NCBI GenBank assembly: GCA_947061115.1
Contig: CAMSMU010000003.1
Coordinates: 1-48,695 of the forward strand
Length of the DNA stretch: 48,695 nt
From: an uncultured Clostridium sp.
GTDB taxonomy: Bacteria; Bacillota; Clostridia; TANB77; CAG-508
Direction: 5' to 3'
Below the pieces are notes generated by a model. It was not told the DNA's origin. It saw only the letters and a program-made list of their open reading frames with translations, and made no database searches. Positions 1-7,445 of this stretch are shown here, piece by piece (the stretch's first letter is position 1; each line of letters opens with the position of its first letter). The position numbers and the translations under genes are program-made.

Positions 1-222
1 TTCACTATATATTATTTGCTTTAATAAATAGTTTGAAAGTACAGATGTACTTTCATTATTTTTTTCATTTCTATCTTCCAATATTTTTACATACAAATAA
101 ACTGCAATCATAGATTTATCAATAATTGTATATTTATCATTTATTGTTTGATAAATTTTAGAATTATAACTATCTATACTAGCTAGATATATTTTTAATA
201 TATCCTCTATTATGTCATTCAT
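1..222 (-). CDS. Hypothetical protein, partial (3' end beyond window)
   Basis: A reading frame opens with ATG at 222 behind a clean AAGGAG (233-228, 5 nt spacing) and stays open for all 74 codons to the window edge, so only the N-terminal part is visible. The protein is hydrophilic, rich in Asp, Ile, Lys, Tyr and Asn, and begins MNDIIEDILKIYLASIDSY. No family is recognised. A TTGAAA-18-TAAAAT promoter lies just upstream, so it is probably transcribed separately from the phosphotransferase-like gene that ends 82 nt before it. The coding call rests on the ribosome binding site and the open frame only. Confidence 0.6.
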   Translation of the reverse strand, partial: MNDIIEDILKIYLASIDSYNSKIYQTINDKYTIIDKSMIAVYLYVKILEDRNEKNNESTSVLSNYLLKQIIYSE

Positions 223-253
223 ATAAACTCCTTTATTCTTGTATATAGTTTAT

Positions 254-283
254 ATTTTAACATAATATTTATTTATTTTTCAA
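254..283 (-). promoter_or_regulatory. Probable sigma-A promoter for the partial gene
   Basis: TTGAAA (283-278), 18-nt spacer, TAAAAT (259-254), reading leftwards into the AAGGAG/ATG of the partial gene at 222. The spacing is good, but in such AT-rich DNA chance matches are common. Confidence 0.4.
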
Positions 284-303
284 TATTTATAGTGAAACTA
301 AAT

Positions 304-2718
304 TTATTCGATAATATATATTTTACCATTATACGCATCTAATTCTATAATCTGACCATCTTTTATTTCTTTAGTACCATTTATAGTCCCTACAATACAA
401 GGTACATTAAACTCTCTAGAAATTATAGCAGCATGACAGGTAATGCCACCTTCATCTGTTATAAATCCAGCTGATTTTTCCATTGCTGAAATATAGTCTG
501 GTGTAGTCATTGTCGCTACAATTATATCTCCTTTTTCAACTTTATAGATATCCTCATATTTATTTAAAACTTTTGCCGTCCCTGTTACTTTTCCCATGTT
601 TGCAATGCTTCCTGAAATTATTTTTTTATTGTTATTATTTTCATTACTATTTTTATATATTTTTGCGATTTCATTTTGTATTTTTATGCTTTCATCTCCA
701 AATACAGTTTGAACTTTTCCATCCATCCATATAATTGCAAATCCCTTTTTTCTATCTTCGAGTGTACTTTTAATTTTATCGTCCATGTTACCCTTATTTT
801 TTATAATTTGTAATATTTCTTTATCATTGAGCATTATTAAATCTTCATTTAGAATTTTCGTTCTATTTGAAATTTCCTTAAAGATTGTATGCTTTCCAAC
901 ATAAAATAAATGATCTGAGTATTCTGTTGTATATGTTCTTAAGAATATAAAATCTCTAATTGCTTTAATTAGTTTTATGGCTTTATTAGATAATTTATAT
1001 TTATTTATTACTTCTTGATATTGAATATCGTTGTTTTTCCTAACTCTAATTATATTTTCAATTTTTTCAAAAATATTAGTATTTACTAAATTATTTAATC
1101 TATCTAAGTAATCTTCTTTTGTAAAAGCTGTATCCTCAAATTCTAAAGGTCCTTTTATCCATGAGTATTTTAAAATATGTTTATTTAGTAATTCTTCTGA
1201 ATCATTTCCATTTTTAATTTCTAATGCTATCTTTAACAAATCTAAAGGTTCTTCACTATAAGAAAGTGGATAATAATTTGGGCATGTAGAAATATTTTTA
1301 AATATATTTTCAATTTCATTTTTATTGTATTTGTTTTCTGTTAGCTCTTTTTCTAATCTATTTACTAAATAATCTTCTGGTCTTGTCATTCCTGGTATAA
1401 AGCTTTTTATATATAGACTATTAAACTTTTCAAATTCTTCATCTAATTCTTCAAAACTTAATACTGTTAAGTCTTTATTTCTTATATAGGTTAAATATTC
1501 TTTGACGTTTTCTACTATATCAAACTCAATTTTTGCAAACTCTTCAAAAAAGTTAATATCCTCTTTAAAATATTTATCTAATTTAGAGCATAATACTTCA
1601 AAATCTATGTCTAACGAATATTCATCTCCGTTTAAACACATATAATTTTGAGTTATAAGTTCAAAGCCTAATAATTTTTCTTGATATTCTTTTAATGTTG
1701 CATATATTTCTGTATTTTCTACAAACCAGTTAAACTTTCTTGAAACATAAAAATTCCATTTTCCACATTCTGTTATTTTTTTTATTAAATTATTTCGCTT
1801 CAATGTAGTAATTGGCCTACATTGTAATACGTATATATTATCTTTTTCGATTCCATATTCTATATCTACTGGAAAACTATAAAAAGTTTCAATTTTTTTA
1901 ACTAATTTAGATAATTCTAAAATATTATCATCTTTAATTTTTTGTTCATTCCCATTAGAAATATTAACCCATTCGTTATTTTCTTGTATTTTTACTAATT
2001 TGCTCTCTTGTATTTTTATTTCTTTGGTCTTTATTGTATTATTTAATTTGTTTATATAGTATGTATCTGGTGTTACTTTACCAGATACGATTGCCTCTCC
2101 TAAACCATAAACTGATTCTATTATTATTTCATTTGTGTCATTACTAACTGGATTTATTGAGAATACTACACCAGATGAGTCACTTTGTATCATTTTTTGA
2201 ACTACTACAGCAACAGTAATATCTGATTTATCATTATTTTTTATTCTATAAAAAATTGCTCTTGGGCTAAAAATAGAAGTCCAACATTTTTTTATCGATT
2301 CAATTATATTTTCTTCATTTACATTTAAAAATGTTTCTAATTGCCCTGCCCATGCATGGTCTTTTCCATCTTCTGAAGTAGCTGATGACCTCACTGCAAC
2401 ATATTTGCAATTTAAATTTTTATAATTTTTTATAATCTCTCTTCTTATACTATCTGGTATTTCGCATTTATCAATAATTTGAATTATATCTTTTGAACTC
2501 TTATTTAAACTTTTTTCGTCTTTTATTTCACAGTTATTTATTATTTTCTGTATTTTGTCTTTAATATTATTTTGTATTAAAAATTCGTCAAAAATATCTG
2601 ACATGATTACATATCCATTTGGTATGTTAAATTTATTTTGATACATTTTTGCTAAAGATGCACCCTTTCCTCCTGCAAGATCTTCATCTGTAATATTTTT
2701 GAAAAATTTTATATTCAT
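304..2718 (-). CDS. PEP-utilising phosphotransferase, rifampicin phosphotransferase (RPH)-like
   Basis: About 804 aa when started at the ATG at 2718, which has AGGAG 6 nt upstream; an upstream in-frame ATG at 2757 lies inside the preceding gene and is disfavoured. Residues 1-310 are a PPDK/PEP-synthase ATP-grasp domain (LAGGKGASLAKM near the start, then VAVRSSATSEDG and AWAGQLETFLNV). A divergent all-alpha middle of about 400 residues follows. The last ~90 residues are the swivelling phosphohistidine domain, with GGITCHAAIISREF placing the catalytic His at about 762. The C-terminal PEP-binding TIM barrel of true PEP synthase is absent. That order and length match RPH enzymes, which phosphorylate rifamycins with ATP, but a different small substrate or protein is equally possible because the middle domain sets specificity. 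It is the last gene of a tight unit with the 138-aa gene (2-nt gap) and the HTH-HAD regulator. Confidence 0.8.
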   Translation of the reverse strand: MNIKFFKNITDEDLAGGKGASLAKMYQNKFNIPNGYVIMSDIFDEFLIQNNIKDKIQKIINNCEIKDEKSLNKSSKDIIQIIDKCEIPDSIRREIIKNYKNLNCKYVAVRSSATSEDGKDHAWAGQLETFLNVNEENIIESIKKCWTSIFSPRAIFYRIKNNDKSDITVAVVVQKMIQSDSSGVVFSINPVSNDTNEIIIESVYGLGEAIVSGKVTPDTYYINKLNNTIKTKEIKIQESKLVKIQENNEWVNISNGNEQKIKDDNILELSKLVKKIETFYSFPVDIEYGIEKDNIYVLQCRPITTLKRNNLIKKITECGKWNFYVSRKFNWFVENTEIYATLKEYQEKLLGFELITQNYMCLNGDEYSLDIDFEVLCSKLDKYFKEDINFFEEFAKIEFDIVENVKEYLTYIRNKDLTVLSFEELDEEFEKFNSLYIKSFIPGMTRPEDYLVNRLEKELTENKYNKNEIENIFKNISTCPNYYPLSYSEEPLDLLKIALEIKNGNDSEELLNKHILKYSWIKGPLEFEDTAFTKEDYLDRLNNLVNTNIFEKIENIIRVRKNNDIQYQEVINKYKLSNKAIKLIKAIRDFIFLRTYTTEYSDHLFYVGKHTIFKEISNRTKILNEDLIMLNDKEILQIIKNKGNMDDKIKSTLEDRKKGFAIIWMDGKVQTVFGDESIKIQNEIAKIYKNSNENNNNKKIISGSIANMGKVTGTAKVLNKYEDIYKVEKGDIIVATMTTPDYISAMEKSAGFITDEGGITCHAAIISREFNVPCIVGTINGTKEIKDGQIIELDAYNGKIYIIE

Positions 2719-2720
2719 AA

Positions 2721-3137
2721 TTACTCTCCTATTAAATCTAAAATTACGCTTTCCCAATTTTTTGTTGGCAATACTTTTATCTCTTTTTCTTCATCATTTA
2801 TATAATACTCATTAATTATATTTTCAAATTTTTTATCTTTTATTTCTTTTGCATTTCTTGAAGATAATTTTATTGATTTATTGTTAATTCCATTATTTAT
2901 TACTAATTCTTTAGTTTTAAAGGAAATAGATAAGTTGCAAATATCCTTTTGAACTAAATAATTAAAGTAACTCATAAATGTTGCTAACTCTATATTTGAC
3001 GCTTCCCCATAAAAAACCATATTAATATCTTTTCCTTTTTCTTCAATCTTCTTTAGGTTTTCTTTAAATATAATAATTTTATTTACATCCATAAATTTTT
3101 TACTATCATATTCAAACATTAATATATATTTTTTCAT
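2721..3137 (-). CDS. Hypothetical 138-aa protein, middle gene of HTH-HAD/RPH-like unit
   Basis: Soluble alpha/beta-looking protein with no signal peptide or membrane segment; begins MKKYILMFEYDSKKF. I do not recognise a family. Its ATG overlaps the stop of the HTH-HAD gene (ATGA) and a GGAGGG lies in the end of that gene, so translation is coupled. The following RPH-like gene starts 2 nt after its stop. The arrangement implies the three products act together; a role as substrate carrier, partner or sensor is only inference. It has few Cys or His, so a metal site is unlikely. Confidence 0.7.
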   Translation of the reverse strand: MKKYILMFEYDSKKFMDVNKIIIFKENLKKIEEKGKDINMVFYGEASNIELATFMSYFNYLVQKDICNLSISFKTKELVINNGINNKSIKLSSRNAKEIKDKKFENIINEYYINDEEKEIKVLPTKNWESVILDLIGE

Positions 3138-4177
3138 AGTTCTATCCCTCCATCTTCTCTTACTTTCATTCTAGAACTTAGTTTATCTATACAATCTGCA
3201 ATTCCGTCTGAATTTTCCCAATCACCAATAATAACATTCGAATCATATTCAGCTATTTTCCCAATATTTGATGGTGCTATAAATACTGTTTTTAAACCTA
3301 AATTTTTTATTTTTTCTTTATTTGCTGTATACATTTTCATATCTTCGTCTTGTGAATCACCACCAATGATTATAATTGGTACTTCATATTTTTCCTTCAA
3401 TTTATTGGATAATATCCAAACAACTTCTGATTTAGAATGTTTTTTTGGTTTTATGTCGCACTCTTTTCCATAACTATCATAATAATTTACAGTTTCTATA
3501 TCTTCACAATCAATTATTTTTTCAATTTCTTCACTGGCTTTTGCTAAATTCTCCCTAGTTATATCGTCAAATGTTACATTATAAAAACTTGTAACTTCTG
3601 GACTTATTTTTCCACCATACTCATTTACAATTTCTTCTATATAGCTTCTTTTTTCTAGTATTCTAGTATCCATTGTAAGTAGTTGACGGTTTTTATCTTT
3701 TTTTATAATAAATCCACAGTATTCTGCTACTGCTCCATCAAATAAATCCGGAAGCCCATAATTTTCTGCTAGTTCATAGAGCATTTTGTATTTACTTTCT
3801 GCTGATTCAAATGCAGAACCTGTAATCATTGTTATTTGTATCGTGCAATTACTTTTTTCTTGCATATGTATAATAGAATCAAAAAACTTTTTAACATTTT
3901 CTGCACCACCTTTTAATAATAAATCAGTAGTTCCAGAATAATCTAAAAATAGTGGTATAATTCTTTGTTTATCTATTTCTTTGTATTCTAATATATCCCC
4001 TGGCTGGCAATTTAAAGTTTTACATATTTCATTTAAAGTACTAAATCTAATTGCAGAAATACTACCATTCTTAATTTTTGATAAATTCACTGTAGAAATA
4101 CCTACTTCTTCTGCAAGTTTTGTAAGTGTATATCCCTTTTTCTTCATTATTTCATCTAGATTTGTAATAATAGACAT
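3134..4177 (-). CDS. HTH (Xre/Cro-type) regulator fused to a HAD-like domain
   Basis: 347 aa. Residues 1-65 form an Xre-type helix-turn-helix (TLTKLAEEVGISTVNLSKIK, then LNCQPGDILEY). Residues ~72-340 look like a Cof-type HAD hydrolase: motif I FLDYSGTTD (nucleophile Asp79), motif II around MITGS, a motif III lysine in KPKKHSKSEVVW, and motif IV GGDSQDEDM (Asp274). In motif I the usual second Asp (DxD, general acid/base) is Ser, as DYS; enzymes lacking that residue, such as phosphonatase and P-type ATPases, do different chemistry, so this domain may bind or slowly turn over a phospho-ligand and act as a sensor. It heads the operon under a consensus promoter with paired repeats suggesting autoregulation. 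Start ATG 4177 has AGGAGG. Confidence 0.8.
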   Translation of the reverse strand: MSIITNLDEIMKKKGYTLTKLAEEVGISTVNLSKIKNGSISAIRFSTLNEICKTLNCQPGDILEYKEIDKQRIIPLFLDYSGTTDLLLKGGAENVKKFFDSIIHMQEKSNCTIQITMITGSAFESAESKYKMLYELAENYGLPDLFDGAVAEYCGFIIKKDKNRQLLTMDTRILEKRSYIEEIVNEYGGKISPEVTSFYNVTFDDITRENLAKASEEIEKIIDCEDIETVNYYDSYGKECDIKPKKHSKSEVVWILSNKLKEKYEVPIIIIGGDSQDEDMKMYTANKEKIKNLGLKTVFIAPSNIGKIAEYDSNVIIGDWENSDGIADCIDKLSSRMKVREDGGIEL

Positions 4178-4201
4178 CTAATTACCTCCTATTTCATATT
4201 G

Positions 4202-4230
4202 ATTATATCACGTTTGATTATTTATGTCAA
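4202..4230 (-). promoter_or_regulatory. Consensus sigma-A promoter of the HTH-HAD operon
   Basis: TTGACA (4230-4225), exactly 17 nt, TATAAT (4207-4202), reading into the AGGAGG and ATG at 4177. The perfect hexamers mean a strong promoter that probably needs repression. Confidence 0.85.
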
Positions 4231-4237
4231 TTTATTA

Positions 4238-4272
4238 ATGTTTATCATTATATTACATATGTTTTTCATTAT
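4238..4272. repeat. Two 14-bp direct repeats, likely operators
   Basis: ATGTTTATCATTAT (4238-4251) and ATGTTTTTCATTAT (4259-4272) match at 13 of 14 positions and start 21 bp apart, two helical turns. They sit just upstream of the -35 box of the HTH-HAD operon. Same-face paired sites at this place suit binding of the dimeric Xre-type product of the first gene. Confidence 0.55.
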
Positions 4273-4382
4273 ATTTTCGTTATAAAATAATCATTAAATA
4301 TGCTTAATGGTGTTAAAAGTGTGTTAATACTTTAAATTAAGAAAATCGTAAGATTTTTTATACAATAAAAACCATTTTACTA

Positions 4383-4411
4383 TTGAATTATTATGTATTT
4401 AAATATATAAT
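4383..4411 (+). promoter_or_regulatory. Sigma-A promoter of hpf
   Basis: TTGAAT (4383-4388), 17-nt spacer, TATAAT (4406-4411); transcription would start near 4418, giving a short leader before the GGAGG at 4455. Confidence 0.75.
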
Positions 4412-4464
4412 ATAATTGCATTAGAAATAATTTTAGAGCATAATTTGCTCGAATGGAGGTTTTT

Positions 4465-4995
4465 ATGAATTTAAATATAACAGGAAAAGATTTTGAATTA
4501 ACAGATTCAATTAAAGCATATATAGCTGAAAAGGTTGGAAAACTTGAAAAATATTTTGGTAATGACTTTGATGCTGTAGCTACATTAAAGATAGAAGGTA
4601 ATAATCAAGTGGCTGAGATTAGAATTAATATATTAGGAGATACTTTTAAAGCAGCAACTGCAAGTAAAGATTTATATTCTTCTATTGATAAGGATATTGA
4701 AATATTAGAAGGACAAATTAGAAAAAGTAAAACAAAAAGAGATAAACAAAATATGGTTGAAACTATAAGAGTAAATAATCAAGTTACATCAGATAGTGTT
4801 GAAGAAGATGGAGTTATAATTAAAACAATATATTATAGTATAAAGCCACTTACACCTGAAGATGCTAAACTAATTTTAGAGGAAGATGTTAAAAATAAAT
4901 TTTTACCATTTATAAATGTAGAAACTAACAAAGTAAATGTTATATACAAATTAAAAGATGGAAAAAATTTCGGTATTTTAGAACCAGAAGCTTAA
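4465..4995 (+). CDS. hpf: Ribosome hibernation promoting factor, long form
   Basis: 176 aa from ATG 4465; GGAGG at 4455-4459 decides the start, since the in-frame ATG at 4453 overlaps that Shine-Dalgarno. Residues 1-95 are the S30AE/RaiA domain (MNLNITGKDFELTDSIKAYI, with KLEKYF). After a charged linker the C-terminal ~55 residues form the dimerisation domain of long HPFs (TIYYSIKPLTPEDAKLILEE). Long HPF binds the decoding region of the 30S subunit and joins two 70S ribosomes into inactive 100S dimers in stationary phase. Single gene with its own promoter and intrinsic terminator. Confidence 0.93.
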   Translation: MNLNITGKDFELTDSIKAYIAEKVGKLEKYFGNDFDAVATLKIEGNNQVAEIRINILGDTFKAATASKDLYSSIDKDIEILEGQIRKSKTKRDKQNMVETIRVNNQVTSDSVEEDGVIIKTIYYSIKPLTPEDAKLILEEDVKNKFLPFINVETNKVNVIYKLKDGKNFGILEPEA

Positions 4996-5006
4996 ATCTT
5001 TTTGTG

Positions 5007-5037
5007 CAGGTATTACTTAAGTAATACCTGTTTTTTT
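5007..5037 (+). terminator. Intrinsic terminator of hpf
   Basis: CAGGTATTAC (5007-5016), TTAA loop, GTAATACCTG (5021-5030), then seven T residues. Confidence 0.9.
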
Positions 5038-5093
5038 GTAATATAAAAATTACTTTTAATATGTAAGTTTATGTAAATTATGTCTTCTTTTTA

Positions 5094-5122
5094 TTGACAT
5101 ATAAGCATTTTTAGGATATAAT
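5094..5122 (+). promoter_or_regulatory. Consensus promoter for the RCRxPP small ORFs
   Basis: TTGACA (5094-5099), 17 nt, TATAAT (5117-5122). Both hexamers are perfect. The leader of about 60 nt ends in a CTCG-T7-CGAG hairpin directly against the GAGGAGGTGA Shine-Dalgarno of the first small ORF. Confidence 0.8.
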
Positions 5123-5191
5123 ATTTTTTAATGAGCATTTTGTTGCTTATGGTCACTATAAAACTCGTTTTTTTCGAGAGGAGGTGATTAA

Positions 5192-5380
5192 ATGTTGGTT
5201 GCATTAGTAATTTCTGCAATATTGTGTTCTTGTTTATATTTATTTGAGCAATGCTCAAATGAATTATTTATAAGCAAAAATGCTAAGGGTTACTATATTA
5301 TCCCAACAAATGTTGCAACATTTCTACTGATGTACCGGCGAATTATATGCCTGAGGTGTCGTAGCCCGCCCCATATATAA
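5192..5380 (+). CDS. Small membrane protein with C-terminal RCRSPP motif
   Basis: 62 aa, ATG at 5192 after GAGGAGGTGA. Residues 1-18 (MLVALVISAILCSCLYLF) form a hydrophobic, cysteine-containing segment that could be a membrane anchor or signal peptide. The tail is basic and ends CLRCRSPPHI. The next ORF has the same build: N-terminal hydrophobic Cys-rich helix and an RCRxPP motif, encoded with a synonymous Arg change (cgt versus aga), which favours selection at protein level. No family recognised. Candidates are a secreted or membrane peptide, a type I toxin-like peptide or a regulatory leader peptide; the sequence does not decide. Confidence 0.55.
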   Translation: MLVALVISAILCSCLYLFEQCSNELFISKNAKGYYIIPTNVATFLLMYRRIICLRCRSPPHI

Positions 5381-5427
5381 TATCTAACTGATAACCTTGA
5401 TTGTATACAAGGAAGGAGGTGATATTA

Positions 5428-5703
5428 TTGTATGGTGCATGCATTATGTTTGCAATTTGTGCAGTTTTATGCTTTGGGTTATGGTTTTTTCCCAGGTACC
5501 ATTCTACCAAAGGTCATTGTGCAACAAGCATAAGTGTAAGCCATGTATTTATTGGTTTATTACTTACTAATGAAGCTGTATTTGTGCAACAACCAATGCG
5601 CCGGGAGTTGAAGCACATAAGGTGTAGAGGTCCGCCCCAACATTTAAGCAGGAGTTTTTTCACTCCTGCTATTTTTATATTAACAAACATAAAACTAAAT
5701 TAA
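5428..5703 (+). CDS. Small membrane protein with RCRGPP motif, paralogue of preceding ORF
   Basis: AAGGAGGTGA at 5413-5422 points to a TTG start at 5428, giving MYGACIMFAICAVLCFGLWFF as a hydrophobic Cys-containing N-terminus and IRCRGPPQHL near the end, parallel to the 62-aa ORF upstream. The frame stays open to 5703 and so runs through an intrinsic terminator at 5647-5676; the last ~15 residues would be coded by the terminator, which is odd. An ATG at 5432 in another frame gives only a ~33-codon ORF without the shared motif. The 3' end is therefore uncertain. Transcribed with the first ORF from the promoter at 5094. Confidence 0.45.
   Translation: MYGACIMFAICAVLCFGLWFFPRYHSTKGHCATSISVSHVFIGLLLTNEAVFVQQPMRRELKHIRCRGPPQHLSRSFFTPAIFILTNIKLN
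5647..5676 (+). terminator. Intrinsic terminator after the RCRxPP ORFs
   Basis: AGCAGGAGT (5647-5655), 6-nt loop, ACTCCTGCT (5662-5670), then ATTTTTAT. Confidence 0.85.
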
Positions 5704-5761
5704 ATTATTTGACGTGAAAACAGATCACTCTTTATTCTTTCTATAGTCTTTCCATTCAAAC

Positions 5762-5787
5762 AAAAAAGACCTATGTAAGGTCCTTTT
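5762..5787 (-). terminator. Intrinsic terminator downstream of rpsT
   Basis: On the minus strand AAGGACC, 7-nt loop, GGTCTTTTTT; about 55 nt beyond the rpsT stop. It has short A/T runs on both sides and could work in both directions. Confidence 0.65.
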
Positions 5788-5842
5788 AATAACTTCGCGA
5801 AATTATTTTATGTGTTTATTTTTTGATTAAATAAACTTTAAT

Positions 5843-6277
5843 TTATTTTTCTTCTTTTTTTGCTGTTTTTTTAGTTGTAGTTGTTTTCTTTGTTGTTGTA
5901 GATTTTGCTGTAGTAGCTTTTTTAGTTGTAGTTTTCTTTACAGATTCCTTATTTTCATCTTTTACTGCTTCTACTTCTACTTTTTTTTCAGCTTTTTTTG
6001 CAGGAGCTTTTTTAGCTTCTACTTTAACAGCTAGTTTTTTTTCTAGTCTTGATTTTTTTCTAGAAGCCGCATTTTTTGAAATAACTCCTTTTGTGCAAGC
6101 ACTATCTATTTTCTTTTTAGCTTCAGATAGTAATTCTACTGCTTCTTTCTCTCCTTTGCTATTTGCAACTTCATATTTTTTTATAGCTGTTTTAGTTTCA
6201 GATTTTATCATATTATTTCTTTTTGTTTTCTTTTCTGTAACTCTAACTCTCTTTATAGCTGATTTAATATTTGGCAT
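5843..6277 (-). CDS. rpsT: Small ribosomal subunit protein bS20 with long Lys/Thr/Ala tail
   Basis: 144 aa from ATG 6277 ([17 protein letters not shown]), GGAGG 8 nt upstream; the in-frame codon at 6286 precedes that spacing and is rejected. Residues 1-~85 are a standard bS20 three-helix body that binds 16S rRNA early in 30S assembly, with the usual [16 protein letters not shown] ending. Residues ~88-144 are an added low-complexity tail, first Ala/Lys/Glu, then Thr/Lys blocks such as [15 protein letters not shown]. Typical bS20 is ~85-90 aa, so about 55 residues are extra. It has its own promoter and terminator. Confidence 0.95.
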   Translation of the reverse strand: MPNIKSAIKRVRVTEKKTKRNNMIKSETKTAIKKYEVANSKGEKEAVELLSEAKKKIDSACTKGVISKNAASRKKSRLEKKLAVKVEAKKAPAKKAEKKVEVEAVKDENKESVKKTTTKKATTAKSTTTKKTTTTKKTAKKEEK

Positions 6278-6319
6278 GTTTTGCACCTCCCTTTAGTGTG
6301 TTAAACTATAACATATGCT

Positions 6320-6348
6320 ATTATAACACGATTTTTTCATTAGTGCAA
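6320..6348 (-). promoter_or_regulatory. Promoter of rpsT
   Basis: TTGCAC (6348-6343), 17 nt, TATAAT (6325-6320); leader of about 35 nt to the rpsT ATG. Confidence 0.75.
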
Positions 6349-6385
6349 GTAGTTCTTAATAAAATTTTTTCATTTTGCCTATATA

Positions 6386-7402
6386 TTAAACTTCATTTTT
6401 TATTTTTTCTAATTCTTTGTCTGTTAATCTTGTACATTTTTTTATTAATTCAATGTCTATATTGCTTTTTAGCATTTCTTTAATTATTTGATTTTTTTCT
6501 TCTAGTACCTGCTTTCTACCTATTTCTTCACCTATTTTTTGTCCTTCTTTTCTTGCTTCTCTTCTGTCCCTTCTCATTTCTCTTTTTAACGTTTCTGCTA
6601 ACATGGTTTTCCCTCCTTTTTTTAAATATTCTTTGCTTATTTCTTCTATTTTCTTTTCTCCTAATGTTTCTGCTAATATATTTATAGCATATTCTTCTAT
6701 TTTTGCTTTTTCTTCTTTTGTCAATTTACTTTTTAGTACCTTTTTGTATACTTGTTCTGTTTTTTCTTTGTTATTCGCCCTATCTAACAATATTATTTTA
6801 TATAATGCTCCCTCTTTTTCTAGCATTTCTTTTTCTTCATATTTATTTACATCTAATGCTTTATATTTACTAAAGCTTTCTTCTGTTACATCTTCTAGCT
6901 TTTCTTGAGTTTCTTCTATGCTTTCTTTTACTTTCCATTTTCCTCTTCCTGTATATAACACTATTGCCTTTATTAATGGGGTTTTATATTTCTTATTGCT
7001 ACTTTTACTGTTTTGTATATACTGGTTTATTATTTCTATTTTATATTCTACTATTCTTCTTGGCATATTATAATCTACTGTTGATTGATGCTCTATTAAG
7101 AAAAATACATCTTTTTCTTTCATTTTATATATAATGTCTGTTTCTCTATCTTTGAATTTTTTTGTTATATATCTGTTTGTATATAATTCTATATCTTCTG
7201 GTTTTAATTCGCTTTTTGTTCCTTTTAATCTGGCTACGTCATTAATAAAAAGGCAAGCTTCTTTTTTGTCTATCAATATATTTCTTATACTTATATCATG
7301 CTTTTTATGTACTATTTTATAATTTTCTAATAATTTGTCTATTTTTTTACAATTATTGTTATCTATTTTTAGGTAACATACTTTTTGCTCTATGTATTTC
7401 GT
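6386..7402 (-). CDS. Rpn/YhgA-type PD-(D/E)XK nuclease, apparent non-AUG start
   Basis: Rpn family recombination-promoting nuclease/putative transposase (PF04754-like). The nuclease core is seen as ETDIIYKMKEKDVFFLIEHQST followed by the PRRIVEY segment; the C-terminal ~90 residues are highly charged coiled coil. The first conventional start codon is TTG at 7276, but the frame is open upstream to 7402 (…YIEQKVCYLKIDNN…KKHDISIRNIL) and the only good Shine-Dalgarno, AAGGAGGT, lies 6 nt before an ACG codon at 7402. I therefore extend it to 7402 (about 338 aa). Either ACG is used, an ATG has mutated and the gene is weakened, or translation starts inside at 7276. These genes are usually mobile, multi-copy accessory genes. 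Confidence 0.75.
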   Translation of the reverse strand, partial: TKYIEQKVCYLKIDNNNCKKIDKLLENYKIVHKKHDISIRNILIDKKEACLFINDVARLKGTKSELKPEDIELYTNRYITKKFKDRETDIIYKMKEKDVFFLIEHQSTVDYNMPRRIVEYKIEIINQYIQNSKSSNKKYKTPLIKAIVLYTGRGKWKVKESIEETQEKLEDVTEESFSKYKALDVNKYEEKEMLEKEGALYKIILLDRANNKEKTEQVYKKVLKSKLTKEEKAKIEEYAINILAETLGEKKIEEISKEYLKKGGKTMLAETLKREMRRDRREARKEGQKIGEEIGRKQVLEEKNQIIKEMLKSNIDIELIKKCTRLTDKELEKIKNEV

Positions 7403-7416
7403 TTTTTACCTCCTTT

Positions 7417-7445
7417 ATTATACAATATTGATTATATTTCGTCAA
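7417..7445 (-). promoter_or_regulatory. Promoter of the Rpn-type gene, abutting its ribosome binding site
   Basis: TTGACG (7445-7440), 17 nt, TATAAT (7422-7417). The -10 box is followed at once by AAAGGAGG, so the expected start point would fall within the Shine-Dalgarno sequence. Confidence 0.6.

Noticed and set aside
5432-5531. ATG at 5432 as start of the second small ORF
   Set aside because: It gives a different, short frame without the shared RCRxPP motif; the TTG at 5428 keeps both the hydrophobic N-terminus and the motif.
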